From assembly GCA_947646735.1 (NCBI GenBank), contig CANTFK010000986.1, positions 186,001-250,000 on the forward strand: a DNA stretch of 64,000 bases, given 5' to 3'. The notes beneath the pieces were generated by a model that did not search any database, was not told the origin of the DNA, and was given only the letters and a program-made list of their open reading frames with translations. The stretch's first letter is position 1. Each line of letters begins with the position of its first letter. This DNA is from Peronospora farinosa. Lineage: Eukaryota > Oomycota > Peronosporomycetes > Peronosporales > Peronosporaceae. Position numbers and translations under genes: made by a program. Below are positions 22,946-32,229 of this stretch, piece by piece.

Positions 22946-23804
22946 TGGTGGGTGTAGGCGAGTCAGTGGCCTCGGCCTGTTGTGGACTCGCGGGTTCAGG
23001 TGTAGCCGAAACATTGGGGTGCTGGGTAGCAGACGCATAATGCATTCGTTGGGATTTCAATTTTCCTCGGGCCTTCAATTTAGCGTAATTGTAACGCATT
23101 TTCCGCTCGAGTCGAACATCTGACACATCGGCACTTGCCCTTAGGGCCCACATGCTGCTTAAACGTCGCGCATAATGCGCCCAGCGGCTGAAAGCCGTGT
23201 CTTCTTCGTCCTCGGTTTCCCCCGCGTGCAGAAGGATGGGAACATCCTTTATGGGAGGAACTGGCGCACCGCGCACTTGCCTGTTAGGCGTGCCAAGTAT
23301 TGGCTTTGTGTAGTAATGTGGGGCTCCAGATATCATTGTCGAAGGGCCGTTCGCGTTGCAACATCCTCGGGTAAAATGGCCTCAGGCCCAATGGTCCAGC
23401 CAGAAAGGGAATGCCCAGATGCTTCCTTTAGGCGTTCTTCCACCGTAGGTGGTTTGAACCTGTACTATCGGTGGTCTGAAGTCTCGCTATGTTCTTCGTC
23501 CGGCGCTTGGCGCCTTCCTCTTGGTCGATGGACCGCTGTTGCTGCTCGTCGAGTGGGTTGGTAACTGTTACCGTTGATGATACGTCAGGCGGGTCACGTA
23601 ACGCTGTTAGCGCATCTGCTGCACCACGTTCAGGGAACGGATTCGGTGCATGACGAGTGTCATCTTTTTTTTACCTGTAAGGGTGGTTAAGGGGGACCCA
23701 TCGGGTCCCACAAAGACGGTGTCACTTTCCTAATCAACCGCTTCGTCAAGGTCGCATTCAATGAATTCCCTTAGAGTTTGTGACTCATTGCCAGGAGGCG
23801 TCAT
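22518..23804 (-). pseudogene. antisense coiled-coil gene of Gypsy B
   Basis: Runs against the element. The likely start is ATG at 23804, about 110 bp inside the 3' LTR (first residues MTPPGNESQTLREFIECDLD). After one stop and two frame changes (near 23660 and 23430) it becomes a 272-residue open frame (22518-23336). That frame contains a basic segment (VRLERKMRYNYAKLKARGKL), a Pro/Ser/Thr-rich region with KRSRR, and a C-terminal heptad stretch (ILQEVQSLRETGQTMNSRLE). Composition is protein-like throughout and unlike a shadow of the sense linker. No family was recognised. The layout matches antisense genes in family 1 and family F. Confidence 0.5.
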
Positions 23805-23902
23805 GTTGTGGCCGTGAACAACCGTACGGTTTAAACATTCGCCAATGCACTACCTTAAAAAGTGGAAAGATGTAGAATGAAATTCTATGGGAACGTCAGT
23901 CT

Positions 23903-23914
23903 GATGGAAGAGAG
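23903..23914 (+). other. polypurine tract of Gypsy B right copy
   Basis: GATGGAAGAGAG directly precedes the 3' LTR, the expected plus-strand primer position. Confidence 0.6.
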
Positions 23915-24599
23915 TGTAACGAGATTACACAACGGTTGAAACATCATACCGAAAGTTTACGGTTGAAGTTTCCTTTTATTGCATATAATGTATTCTTGAT
24001 GTTTCTCTTTACAGAGGTATTAAGTATGAGCGTTATAGTACCGTATTATCGAGTACAGTATGTATCGTCTAAACATCTGTGTATGATGTACTTAGTACAG
24101 CGTTTTCGATTATCGAGTTTTAATCGATAGGATACGGTATTACCGAACACCGTATCCTATCGATTCGGATTCGATAAATCACTAACGCTGTATCAAGTAC
24201 ATCATACACAGATGTTTAGACGATACGTCGTCCAATAGCAAAGTCTGCATATAATTTAATTACTAATATAGTGATTTAACTAGTGTAGTGTACTTAGAGT
24301 AGGACTATTCATAAAATCTTAAAGCATAAATAAAATCAGTTCTTATTTTGAGTTTGAGATCGCAAGTCGTTCTGACTTGTTCTCTTGTGCACTTCATGCG
24401 TTGGTTTTTTAAACCTTAAGCTTATTGCTTGACTGACTAAAAGTTTCTCCTACTTCCTTAGAACAGGGTGACTTTAGGTCGTTTCATTAGTTCCTTAGAA
24501 CTAAGTGGCTTTTAGCTTTAACTCTATTTAGTTCTCTAAACTAAGAGGCTTCCAGCCTAAAGTCTTCCTCTGGCTAAAGAGCTTTGCAGCGTTGCTACA
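23915..24599 (+). repeat. 3' LTR of Gypsy B right copy
   Basis: 685 bp from TGTAACGAG to GCTACA. It contains a 165-bp palindrome at 24062-24226. Confidence 0.85.
24062..24226. repeat. 165-bp palindrome in the LTR
   Basis: GTATCGTCTAAACATCTGTG at the left pairs with the complement at 24207-24226. The arms of about 80 bp pair with few mismatches around a core hairpin (GGTATTACCGAACACC). The left copy's LTR has the core hairpin and only one outer arm. Confidence 0.85.
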
Positions 24600-25229
24600 T
24601 CTCTTTTTGTATCCAGTTGCAGACAGGCGCACTTGCTGTCGTCGTAAAAATGCTTATAAAAAGTACTAAATTATTAATACTAAACAATACAAATAATGTA
24701 CAATGGAATATCTCTAAATAATTAGATTAATTTTTTTATATCAGAATGTCGATAACTAAAAGTTGAACGACATTCACAGTGGCGACGGATAACTCATCGA
24801 GGAGCAGACATCGGCGCTGGCAGACGAATCCTGGCACAACTCGCTTGATTTCAAAAAACCTCCATGCGTCACCATGCAAGTCGTAAAGATGTGGCTAGGC
24901 TTATATATGCGGCCAGCCTCTTTACAAAGGTCGGCGAGTAAGACTAAAAAAACGTCATTAGCAGTTAACTGAGCTCACAGAGTCAGTCTTAGCGTTGTTA
25001 GAAGAATTAAAGTCATTCAGCGTCGTCTGTCACGAACAGGCACTAACACGTCCTGCAATTCTCCGTTTCGCCTCCTCATCGCCGGCCCGTGCGCAAGCGC
25101 GACTTCCGGTCCCACGAAGCGAACTCCCCTAGAACGTGATTCTGTCCGTTGAGGGAACAGTCAGGCTGGCCAGTCTGGGACAGCTGGTTTGGTATCCGGC
25201 CTCACTTTCAAGGCGCCACCTGCCTCCTG
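24600..25229. other. unassigned intergenic sequence
   Basis: No frame or repeat recognised. AT-rich at 24640-24760, GC-richer at 25040-25220. Confidence 0.3.
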
Positions 25230-25301
25230 CATGTATTATTTTATAAAAATGTATTCTTTAAGATATTTTAAATAAATAATAAAAAAAAATTGATTGATAA
25301 T

Positions 25302-25376
25302 ATGTTATTACAAGCTTCTAAATTTTTAGGTGCAGGATTAGCGACTTTAGGATTAATTGGCTACGGCTTGTTTTGA
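25302..25376 (+). pseudogene. atp9: atp9 5' fragment (mitochondrial ATP synthase subunit c)
   Basis: A 24-codon frame starts MLLQASKFLGAGLATLGL, the usual N-terminus of mitochondrial subunit c. It diverges after about 18 residues and stops, so most of the gene is missing. Confidence 0.75.
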
Positions 25377-25377
25377 T

Positions 25378-25458
25378 AAATCATCATAAAAAATAACAGC
25401 ATGTTTTCCGTTATCTCTAAAATATTCACCTAAAGCACACCCAGTATACGGTGCTAAA
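25378..25458 (-). pseudogene. atp1: atp1 internal fragment (ATP synthase alpha)
   Basis: The minus strand reads [20 protein letters not shown] and then VIFYDDL, a conserved part of the nucleotide-binding region of the alpha subunit. It is 27 codons only. Confidence 0.85.
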
Positions 25459-25462
25459 CAAT

Positions 25463-25560
25463 AGATTTCGCGGAAAACCAGCTATCTCTGAGTTTGATTA
25501 GCCTTTCACTCCTAACCACAAATCGTCTCCATATTTTGCCACATATGTGAGTTCGATCCT
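25463..25560 (-). pseudogene. mitochondrial large-subunit rRNA fragment
   Basis: The minus strand includes AGATAGCTGGTTTTCCGCG and GTGAAAGGCTAATCAAAC, highly conserved 23S-type domain II sequence. Confidence 0.75.
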
Positions 25561-25587
25561 TCAAATAGTTTTACCTATTTTTCAAAT

Positions 25588-25718
25588 TACTAAAAACAAC
25601 GACACCAACAACATCAGGTTCTAAATTTAAAGCCATCCCTTTAATATTACCATTATTAAATTCAACCATTTCCCCAGCTTGAATTTTAGTCAAACCGTAA
25701 CAACGTGCAATACCGAGA
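25588..25718 (-). pseudogene. atp1: atp1 N-terminal fragment
   Basis: The minus strand reads [19 protein letters not shown] and then [17 protein letters not shown], the N-terminal beta-barrel region of the alpha subunit. Confidence 0.85.
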
Positions 25719-25735
25719 TGTTAATAATGGTTGGT

Positions 25736-26575
25736 TAATTCGATATATACATGCGAATGGTGCTTCATTTTTTTTTATTGTAGTATATGTACATATTTTT
25801 AGAGGTTTATATGCTTGGGTATGGTAAAACGGTCCCATCTGCCCCTTTAGCGTGTCCCCCGTGAAGTCCGTCTGGTTGAGCCAGCAAAAGCATAGGAGAA
25901 TGACGTAGTCATGGCACAAACTAGAGAATTTTCCCTACAGACAAACCTTAAAGAATCATACAATTATATACATCAGATAAACATGATGACCTTATCGTCG
26001 TTCAGAACGCACACAAAGAATGGCTATGCATGCTAAAGTTGATGAGACGTCTTGCTCGCCACTGAGCTGATTGTCCGTTTACTTGTACTGTACATAGATG
26101 TTGTCATGCAGCCAGCGTTGCTACTGCCTTGAGGACGAAAAGGCACGAATGCCGACGACGTAGGAGCTTCTACCAGCATGCTTACGCGCACGAGTATGTC
26201 CAGCATATGATTTCGTTCATTCCTGGGTCACTCTTCTTCTTATTATATCCTCATAAGTAAAGCCAACTAACTAACTGTACCGTCAAAGCATCGAGTCAGA
26301 TGGTAGCACGAGTCATCGCTGTATGTACCCATGTCTTAACGCTACTATACCATGTTATATTTGCAGTACAGTCTCACCATTCCATGACCTACCAGCTGAT
26401 AGACTGACTTGACGACATCATTGGACTTTTTATACTACCTTGCAAGAGAACCGTCTGTTCTCAATATACGCACTAAGTTGGTACTTACGCTGAAACGGCT
26501 GTTGATCGAGCTATTATTAATACGGTAAGTTTATACTACATTTAGCCTTGTCGAAAAGGTAAAAATTGTCAGTCA
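25736..26575. other. unassigned upstream region of the HECT gene
   Basis: No gene recognised. It probably includes the promoter and 5' UTR of the HECT gene; no clear initiator or TATA box could be assigned. Confidence 0.3.
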
Positions 26576-28697
26576 TTGACTGGGTTTAGCGCTTCATTTT
26601 GGAGCCAAGTCGTGTCTAAATCCGTGTCCCGAGCTTATAAAAAAACAATGAAATCAGACGAGTCCATGTCCGTCTTATTACCTATGGTGTCCTTAATGCT
26701 TTTACTCGTGTTTGCGGGTGGACTGTGGTTCTTACGCACTCGAAATCAATTACGGGGTGCGTCTCAGTCTTTCTTGGCCAGGTTTGTCATGTTTTTTTCG
26801 ACTTGAACTCGTTCGAAATGCATTGTTTGATTGGGTTAATCTGAGCTGTTATTCGTGTCTGCTTTTGCTTAGGATGTTACTACAGGAGCAAGAGACGATC
26901 ACTAGACTGGATCTGGAACGTGGTGAAGCCCAAGCTGAGCGTTGGAAGTGCTCTGTTTGTGACTTTAGTAACGCCATGGAGCGACGCACTTGTATGTTGT
27001 GTGGCACAAAGAACTTGAAACCTCCTTGTCACCAAGTTTCAGATAGAGGAGAAGAGCTGCCACGACTCAAGCAGTCGATTGCAGGGAGAGAAGAGCGACT
27101 GAGCTCTGCTAGTTCGGTGACGATGTTGGCGAGGCCTTCATTTTCGACACAGAGGTCCTCTGCACTTAGTGTAGGCACAAGACCGTCGTTGAGACCGTTG
27201 AGACTTTCGACACTTAATCCAAGACAAAAATATGCGCGACGACGGAAAGAGTGGGTGCGTTGTCTTGGAGAAGATGGCGAATCAGCTTTTTGGACCAGAG
27301 CCGATGTTGCAGTAGCTACGAGAAGACTTACGCTCGCTAGCAGCAATAGTGCAAAAATGGGAAGTCATGGACGAGTGTCGGTCGGCTTTGTGACGCAAAT
27401 GGTTCGTCGGTCGTCCATGAAAGGGGACATTGGGCGTCTTACATTTGCAGAAGCCTCACAATTAGATGCAGCGCAGACAATCGGTGGGTACAAACTCACT
27501 GCACGTGAGCTGGAATTGCTTGACCGAGTGTCGAAACTGCCGTTTCCGAAAAAGTACACGTGGTTTTTGGAGCGCATGGGAGCGCTGTTAAGACCATGGG
27601 AAGAAGGACGGATTAAGCTTCGGGTACAGAGAGAACACATTCTCGTCGAGAGTATGGAACAGTTGCTGGGCATTCAACCAGAGCATATTCACTTTCCACT
27701 CCGGATTGAGTTCGTTGGTGAAGCAGGTATCGATGCTGGAGGTTTGCAGCGTGAGTGGTTTTCCATTTTGTTCGGTAGACTGCTGGACGACGAGCTCGGA
27801 CTGTTTATGACGTGTCATCGACATACACAGGCCGTGGCGATTAACCCACACTCAGAAGACTGCACAGCAGATCATTTGCTTTACTTTCGAGGTATCGGAC
27901 GGCTGCTTGGCCGCTCGCTACTGGAAGGACAGACGATGCAGGCAAGACTGTGTTTGCCTATTCTTAAACATTTCATCGGCACGCCGATTACGTTTTCTGA
28001 CCTGCAGTACGTGGACCCAGAGGTGTACACAAGCATGATGTGGATCCGTGACAATGACGGTGTAGATGCTTTGGAGCTAACGTTTAGCGTTACCGAGCTA
28101 CGAGCCGATGATGAAGTCGTCACTGTCGACTTAGTCTCGGATGGACAGAACAAGGCTGTGACAGATGCAAACAAGATGGAGTTCCTGCACCTCAGGCTAC
28201 GTTATCTCATGCTAGACCGCTACGCGCCACAGCTGCAGGCGATGTCTCTTGGCTTGTTTGAGATTATTCCACAGGAGACTCTACTGGTATTTGACTATCA
28301 AGAGCTGGAGCTTGTGCTCTGTGGACTGCCTGACATCAATATGGCTGACTGGAAGCGCAATACCGTCGTCGCCCCTAGCTTTAGTGATGCCCCCAAGGTC
28401 GTTGACTGGTTTTGGGAAGTGCTCCAGGGCTTTACTGAAGACGAGCGAGCCCGTTTTTTGCAGTTTTCGACGGGCTCGTCACGCGTGCCGGTGCAGGGAT
28501 TTAAGGGTCTAACGAGCTACGACGGCCGCATTTGTCCCTTCTCGTTGCGACCGTTGCCAGGACAGACACGCGGTTTCCCCAAGGTGCACACGTGCTTCAA
28601 CCGCGTGGAGCTGCCGTTATATGATATCAAGACTGAAATGGAGACGGCTTTGTACGCTGTGCTTGATATGGAGTGGACAGAGTTTAGCGAGGAATGA
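26576..28697 (+). CDS. membrane-anchored HECT E3 ubiquitin ligase with RanBP2-type zinc finger
   Basis: Transfers ubiquitin from an E2 through a catalytic cysteine to substrates. Two exons: 26576-26781 and 26873-28697, with a 91-bp GT-AG intron (GTTTGT...TTGCTTAG) that joins an N-terminal frame to the long frame in phase. Product is about 676 residues (652 if Met25 at 26648 is used). One hydrophobic segment at residues 32-53 (VLLPMVSLMLLLVFAGGLWF) suggests a membrane anchor. A RanBP2 finger follows (WKCSVCDFSNAMERRTCMLC, about 93-115), which in relatives binds ubiquitin. The HECT domain runs from about 300 to the end, with RIEFVGEAGIDAGGLQREWF and the catalytic Cys643 in HTCFNR. It is intact. 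Neighbour on the same strand begins 261 bp downstream. Confidence 0.93.
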
Positions 28698-28958
28698 GGC
28701 GGTTTTGAGTGTAAAGTGCAATATTTTAACGCGACGGTATTGAAGTGATCATGGTCGATTCTCTGCTGGTCATCTCCTATCGCGTTCTGTCCCGTCCCGA
28801 AAAAGACTTAACGAACTATTTCTCGCCGTCTCCCATTAGCTTTGTTTCCAGTTGAAAAGAAGACACCACGAAGCTAAGCAAAAATACCACTGTTACGTTT
28901 ATCGCTGGAGAAAAGTCGCCAGGCAGTTCAAAGTCTGGCCGATACGGTAAAGCACCTA

Positions 28959-31900
28959 ATGAATGCAATGGCTGCGACTGGGATGGGAGCAGATACGCCG
29001 CCTATTGAACCACCGAGACAAATGCTAACACTTACTTCGAGCCCTTCCAATGATGACAAAGAAGATGTAGATAAGCACGAGTACAGAGCCGACGATGAGG
29101 AGGAAGATGAAGTTGACGATGGTTTCAATGATATCCCTATATCCACGATTGCTAGTGATAATGAGTCGAGTGACTTTAGCGCAGACGAAATGACTAGGAC
29201 CGGTGATGTAAGCCCCCACGAGTTTGCAAAACAGAGGTCTGATGTCCACGTTTCGGCTAATCCTGCTGGTTTCGACACGGATGCTCGTGTATTACAGGAT
29301 ATCGCTCTTGAGCACCACACTGTTATTCAAGACACAACCGTTGTCAATAAATACTTGTACGACGATCATGAAGACAAGCAAAAGGCGTCTGACAATGTAC
29401 ATAGTTACAACAATATGATGACTGTTGCTGAGACTACGTCGTCGGCAGTTATTGACCGCGTGACTGTATCAACACTGGAACCTGTAGCTAGTGATGATAC
29501 GAGAGAGATTGGTGACAGCATATATAGCCACATATCATGTAACAGAAGCCAACATGTAAGCAGAGAAGGTGTGGTAGATTCGAAGCTCACGCACCAGCCG
29601 ATAGACAGAAGCCTTCATGACGAAAATGATGAGATCATGAACGACGATGGAAAGGATGAGAAATTGTCCGCCAAGAAAGGTCGGTCTTCAACGGTTGAAG
29701 AATCACTCAGCGATACAGGACAACTTATGGAGGTTGAGCCGGAGGAGGACCGAGTCATTGACACTCCGACGAGAGGAGATGTGGACCCCTTTCGTGAGTC
29801 GGAGGATGAAAAGAGTAGCATCGAATGCGAAAAGCAACACTCGCTACAGGAGTCTTCGATCGTATCAGCAGCTCCGCTCATTGCTGTAGAAGGTCAGAAT
29901 GGTGCGAATGGCAGATCAAACGCAATGAAGGCTACTAGCCCTTTGAAGGCAACTAAGAGAAAACAAAGCTTGTCACCCCGACGTGATTCAGCTGAGGAAT
30001 CTGACACGGAAGAGACAGGTGATAATGGTGGTCATCCGTCTTCTGCAAGTAGTGTTGCTTTCACTCAAACTCCTAGACGGTCAACGCGTATTAGTCCGAA
30101 AAAGCTGAAGAAAACGCCAACTTCTCCGAAATCTTCACAACCGAAGCCTTTGCGCCGATCTTCTCGAGTGAAGGTGGAATCACCAAAGTTTACGTATCTT
30201 GCGAATAGAGAGCATGGGAGCGGCGGTTCGTCCTCAGCAACAAAAGCCAGGGTTCGTAAGCGTACGAATCATGTGACGACCTCGAATGGTGTTGTTGCAA
30301 GAAAGCAGAAGGACTTTCAAGCCGTAGGGCGCGGTAATTCGCAACTGGACGAAGTAGAAGACGACGAAGACAAGGCACCAGTACCATCATCTGCAGCAAT
30401 GATACAGAGGATTAAATCCGAAGATGGGTCTAGTCAACAAGGCTTAGCTTCATCGCTTGTGCATCTCATGGGGACCGAAGCACTGGCAGCTAAACTGAAA
30501 AGCGCTTTCCAACGTACTTCATTTGCTGGAAATGCACCAATTTCTCGGTTTCAGGAGTTGATTGAAGACGACGTCACTGGCTTGCGGCACCTGAATGTGT
30601 TCAACTTACTGGATGCTGTAAACCAATTGGATGGCCCAATCACGCAAATTCGTTTGAAGCTGCCCGGTGTTCGTCGTACGACGGGACAGGATCGAGTGGA
30701 ACCAGTGTCAAAAGCAAAAGCCCGGAGCTTGGAAAGTTGTTCACTTCGCTTCCCGGCACCTCGCCGTGTTGCTGAACAATTCATTGTACCGTTGGCGAAG
30801 GAGCTGGGCCTCGAGTATGCAATGCAACAGCACACCGCCACTTTGATGAACTGCCCTCTTGCGGATTCTATTGTAGACTGGCGATTCCATCGGACCGAGA
30901 CTGTAGTGTTTCAGCTTGGTGGCAAGTCGGTCTGGAAAATAAAAAGGAGTCAAGTGGAGCATCCGCTTCAGTGTTTTCACCCGGAATCATGGCAGCTAGA
31001 CAATATGACTCATGTTGTTAAAACGCATCGTGTGGCTACGATAGACAAAGCTACGTTAGGATTTCTATCCACGCCAGCTGAAGACCTCGATGTATTTGAC
31101 AAGCCGAGAGACCAAGAGGCTACTACGCAAGGCCATCACTTGCTAAAGCCTGGATCGGTTGCGTATCTTCCTGCTGGCACTTGGTTTGAAGTTAAAACGC
31201 AGGGCCTGAACGCGCTGTGGATCGAGGTTCAGCTAGCCTCAATGACATACGAGAACTTGATGTTTTCAGCCTTGAAACAATTAGCTTGGGGTGACAAGCA
31301 GTGGCGGATGGGAGTACAGCTATATCCAGGCAACCGTGGTCAATTCAAGGCAACGCGACACCACGTGGAAGCATGTCTTAAGTCTCTCCGTAATAAGATG
31401 ACCGAGCTAGAAGGTGGCGATTTACTGCCGGAGTATCGTGGTACTGACGATATGCATGATCTCGTTGCTCGTGGTTTAATCCATGACACGGGCATGTCTC
31501 CATACTTGACAAGAAACATTGAAGTGGATTTGACAAACCCCAAATTTAAGCTGAAGCATGAAAAGATCTACAAAGATGCAGCATACCGAGTGAATCCGGT
31601 TGCCGTTCTCATGAGCGTAGCTGAGATTCCACATTTACCCGTTCACGAAAGCGTAAAGTGTACTGGTGCAGAGGACCGAACCTCCGGAACAGTGCGGACG
31701 CCGCACCGTGCACTGATAAAGGCTTTAAAGCCCAAATCGAAACAAATGCAGGCGCTTCGCACGCTCACTCATTGTGGCAAACACACGTACATGCTCGACG
31801 AGCTCTTCGGCAATGATAAATTTCAGTCGCAATTGCATGTCAAGTTCCAGTGTTCCGCAGAGGATTCGAGAATGGTGGAATGGCTTCGTCACCGAGGCTC

Positions 31901-32045
31901 CGAGCCTTTTGATGTGGAGGAATTCAGTAGTTGTGACTCGACATTCCACTATGGCACAAGGCCAGCCCGAGATAAGGAAAGTGCCAAAAATTTGCTGCGA
32001 TTTCTATGCTTCGTAGGGTACGTTACTCGATTGAAAGCGCCATAG
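28959..32045 (+). CDS. large nuclear protein with degenerate cupin/JmjC-like domain
   Basis: A single 1028-residue frame. Residues 1 to about 330 are acidic and disordered. About 340-430 is basic with repeated SP/KK motifs (RRSTRISPKKLKK), typical of DNA- or chromatin-binding tails. From about 590 to 760 the pattern resembles the NO66/MINA branch of JmjC oxygenases: VVFQLGGKSVWKIK then LLKPGSVAYLPAGTWFEV. However, the metal-binding H-x-D is replaced (RFHRTE) and the distal His is missing (WFEV), so catalysis seems unlikely. The C-terminal 250 residues look like a helical extension. Start chosen at the first Met; ATG at 28968 is an alternative. Convergent with ALG12, with 184 bp between the stops. 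Family assignment is by pattern only. Confidence 0.6.
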   Translation: MNAMAATGMGADTPPIEPPRQMLTLTSSPSNDDKEDVDKHEYRADDEEEDEVDDGFNDIPISTIASDNESSDFSADEMTRTGDVSPHEFAKQRSDVHVSANPAGFDTDARVLQDIALEHHTVIQDTTVVNKYLYDDHEDKQKASDNVHSYNNMMTVAETTSSAVIDRVTVSTLEPVASDDTREIGDSIYSHISCNRSQHVSREGVVDSKLTHQPIDRSLHDENDEIMNDDGKDEKLSAKKGRSSTVEESLSDTGQLMEVEPEEDRVIDTPTRGDVDPFRESEDEKSSIECEKQHSLQESSIVSAAPLIAVEGQNGANGRSNAMKATSPLKATKRKQSLSPRRDSAEESDTEETGDNGGHPSSASSVAFTQTPRRSTRISPKKLKKTPTSPKSSQPKPLRRSSRVKVESPKFTYLANREHGSGGSSSATKARVRKRTNHVTTSNGVVARKQKDFQAVGRGNSQLDEVEDDEDKAPVPSSAAMIQRIKSEDGSSQQGLASSLVHLMGTEALAAKLKSAFQRTSFAGNAPISRFQELIEDDVTGLRHLNVFNLLDAVNQLDGPITQIRLKLPGVRRTTGQDRVEPVSKAKARSLESCSLRFPAPRRVAEQFIVPLAKELGLEYAMQQHTATLMNCPLADSIVDWRFHRTETVVFQLGGKSVWKIKRSQVEHPLQCFHPESWQLDNMTHVVKTHRVATIDKATLGFLSTPAEDLDVFDKPRDQEATTQGHHLLKPGSVAYLPAGTWFEVKTQGLNALWIEVQLASMTYENLMFSALKQLAWGDKQWRMGVQLYPGNRGQFKATRHHVEACLKSLRNKMTELEGGDLLPEYRGTDDMHDLVARGLIHDTGMSPYLTRNIEVDLTNPKFKLKHEKIYKDAAYRVNPVAVLMSVAEIPHLPVHESVKCTGAEDRTSGTVRTPHRALIKALKPKSKQMQALRTLTHCGKHTYMLDELFGNDKFQSQLHVKFQCSAEDSRMVEWLRHRGSEPFDVEEFSSCDSTFHYGTRPARDKESAKNLLRFLCFVGYVTRLKAP

Positions 32046-32229
32046 TAAAAGCTGGTGCAGGAAGCGGTGGAGTAACTCACAACCTCAGCAATACATCGTA
32101 TGCATTTGACATTGAATGTGTGATGCAGTGAGGCCATTAGCCAGTAATTTGATAATGCGTAAACGCATGCTGAATTATTTTGTCCTCCGCGTGGCGAGTT
32201 CGTTCGTCTACACGAAACCAAGGGTAGCT

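Larger units (their letters stand above)
16776..24599 (+). mobile_element. Gypsy family B, long right copy (plus)
   Basis: 5' LTR (about 16776-17382), gag, protease, repeated acidic linker, RT, RNase H, integrase, chromodomain, antisense gene, polypurine tract (23903-23914) and 3' LTR (23915-24599). The two LTRs differ a lot in their outer halves, so the element is either old or patched by recombination. Coding damage is limited: gag frameshifts, an altered protease site, RT frame breaks, and an intact integrase frame. Confidence 0.9.
25230..25735. other. mosaic of mitochondrial DNA fragments in the nuclear genome (NUMT)
   Basis: Four organellar pieces are joined in an order not expected of one mitochondrial segment: the start of atp9 (25302-25376, +), an internal atp1 piece (25378-25458, -), a large-subunit rRNA piece (25463-25560, -) and an N-terminal atp1 piece (25588-25718, -). 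AT content is much higher than nearby. No piece can function. Confidence 0.85.

Noticed and set aside
23175..23564. 129-residue plus-strand frame after the chromodomain of Gypsy B
   Set aside because: Shadow of the antisense gene; low-complexity composition and no domain.
26128..26160. Possible hammerhead ribozyme (GAGGACGAAAAGG)
   Set aside because: The CUGANGA half of the catalytic core is absent and stems do not pair.
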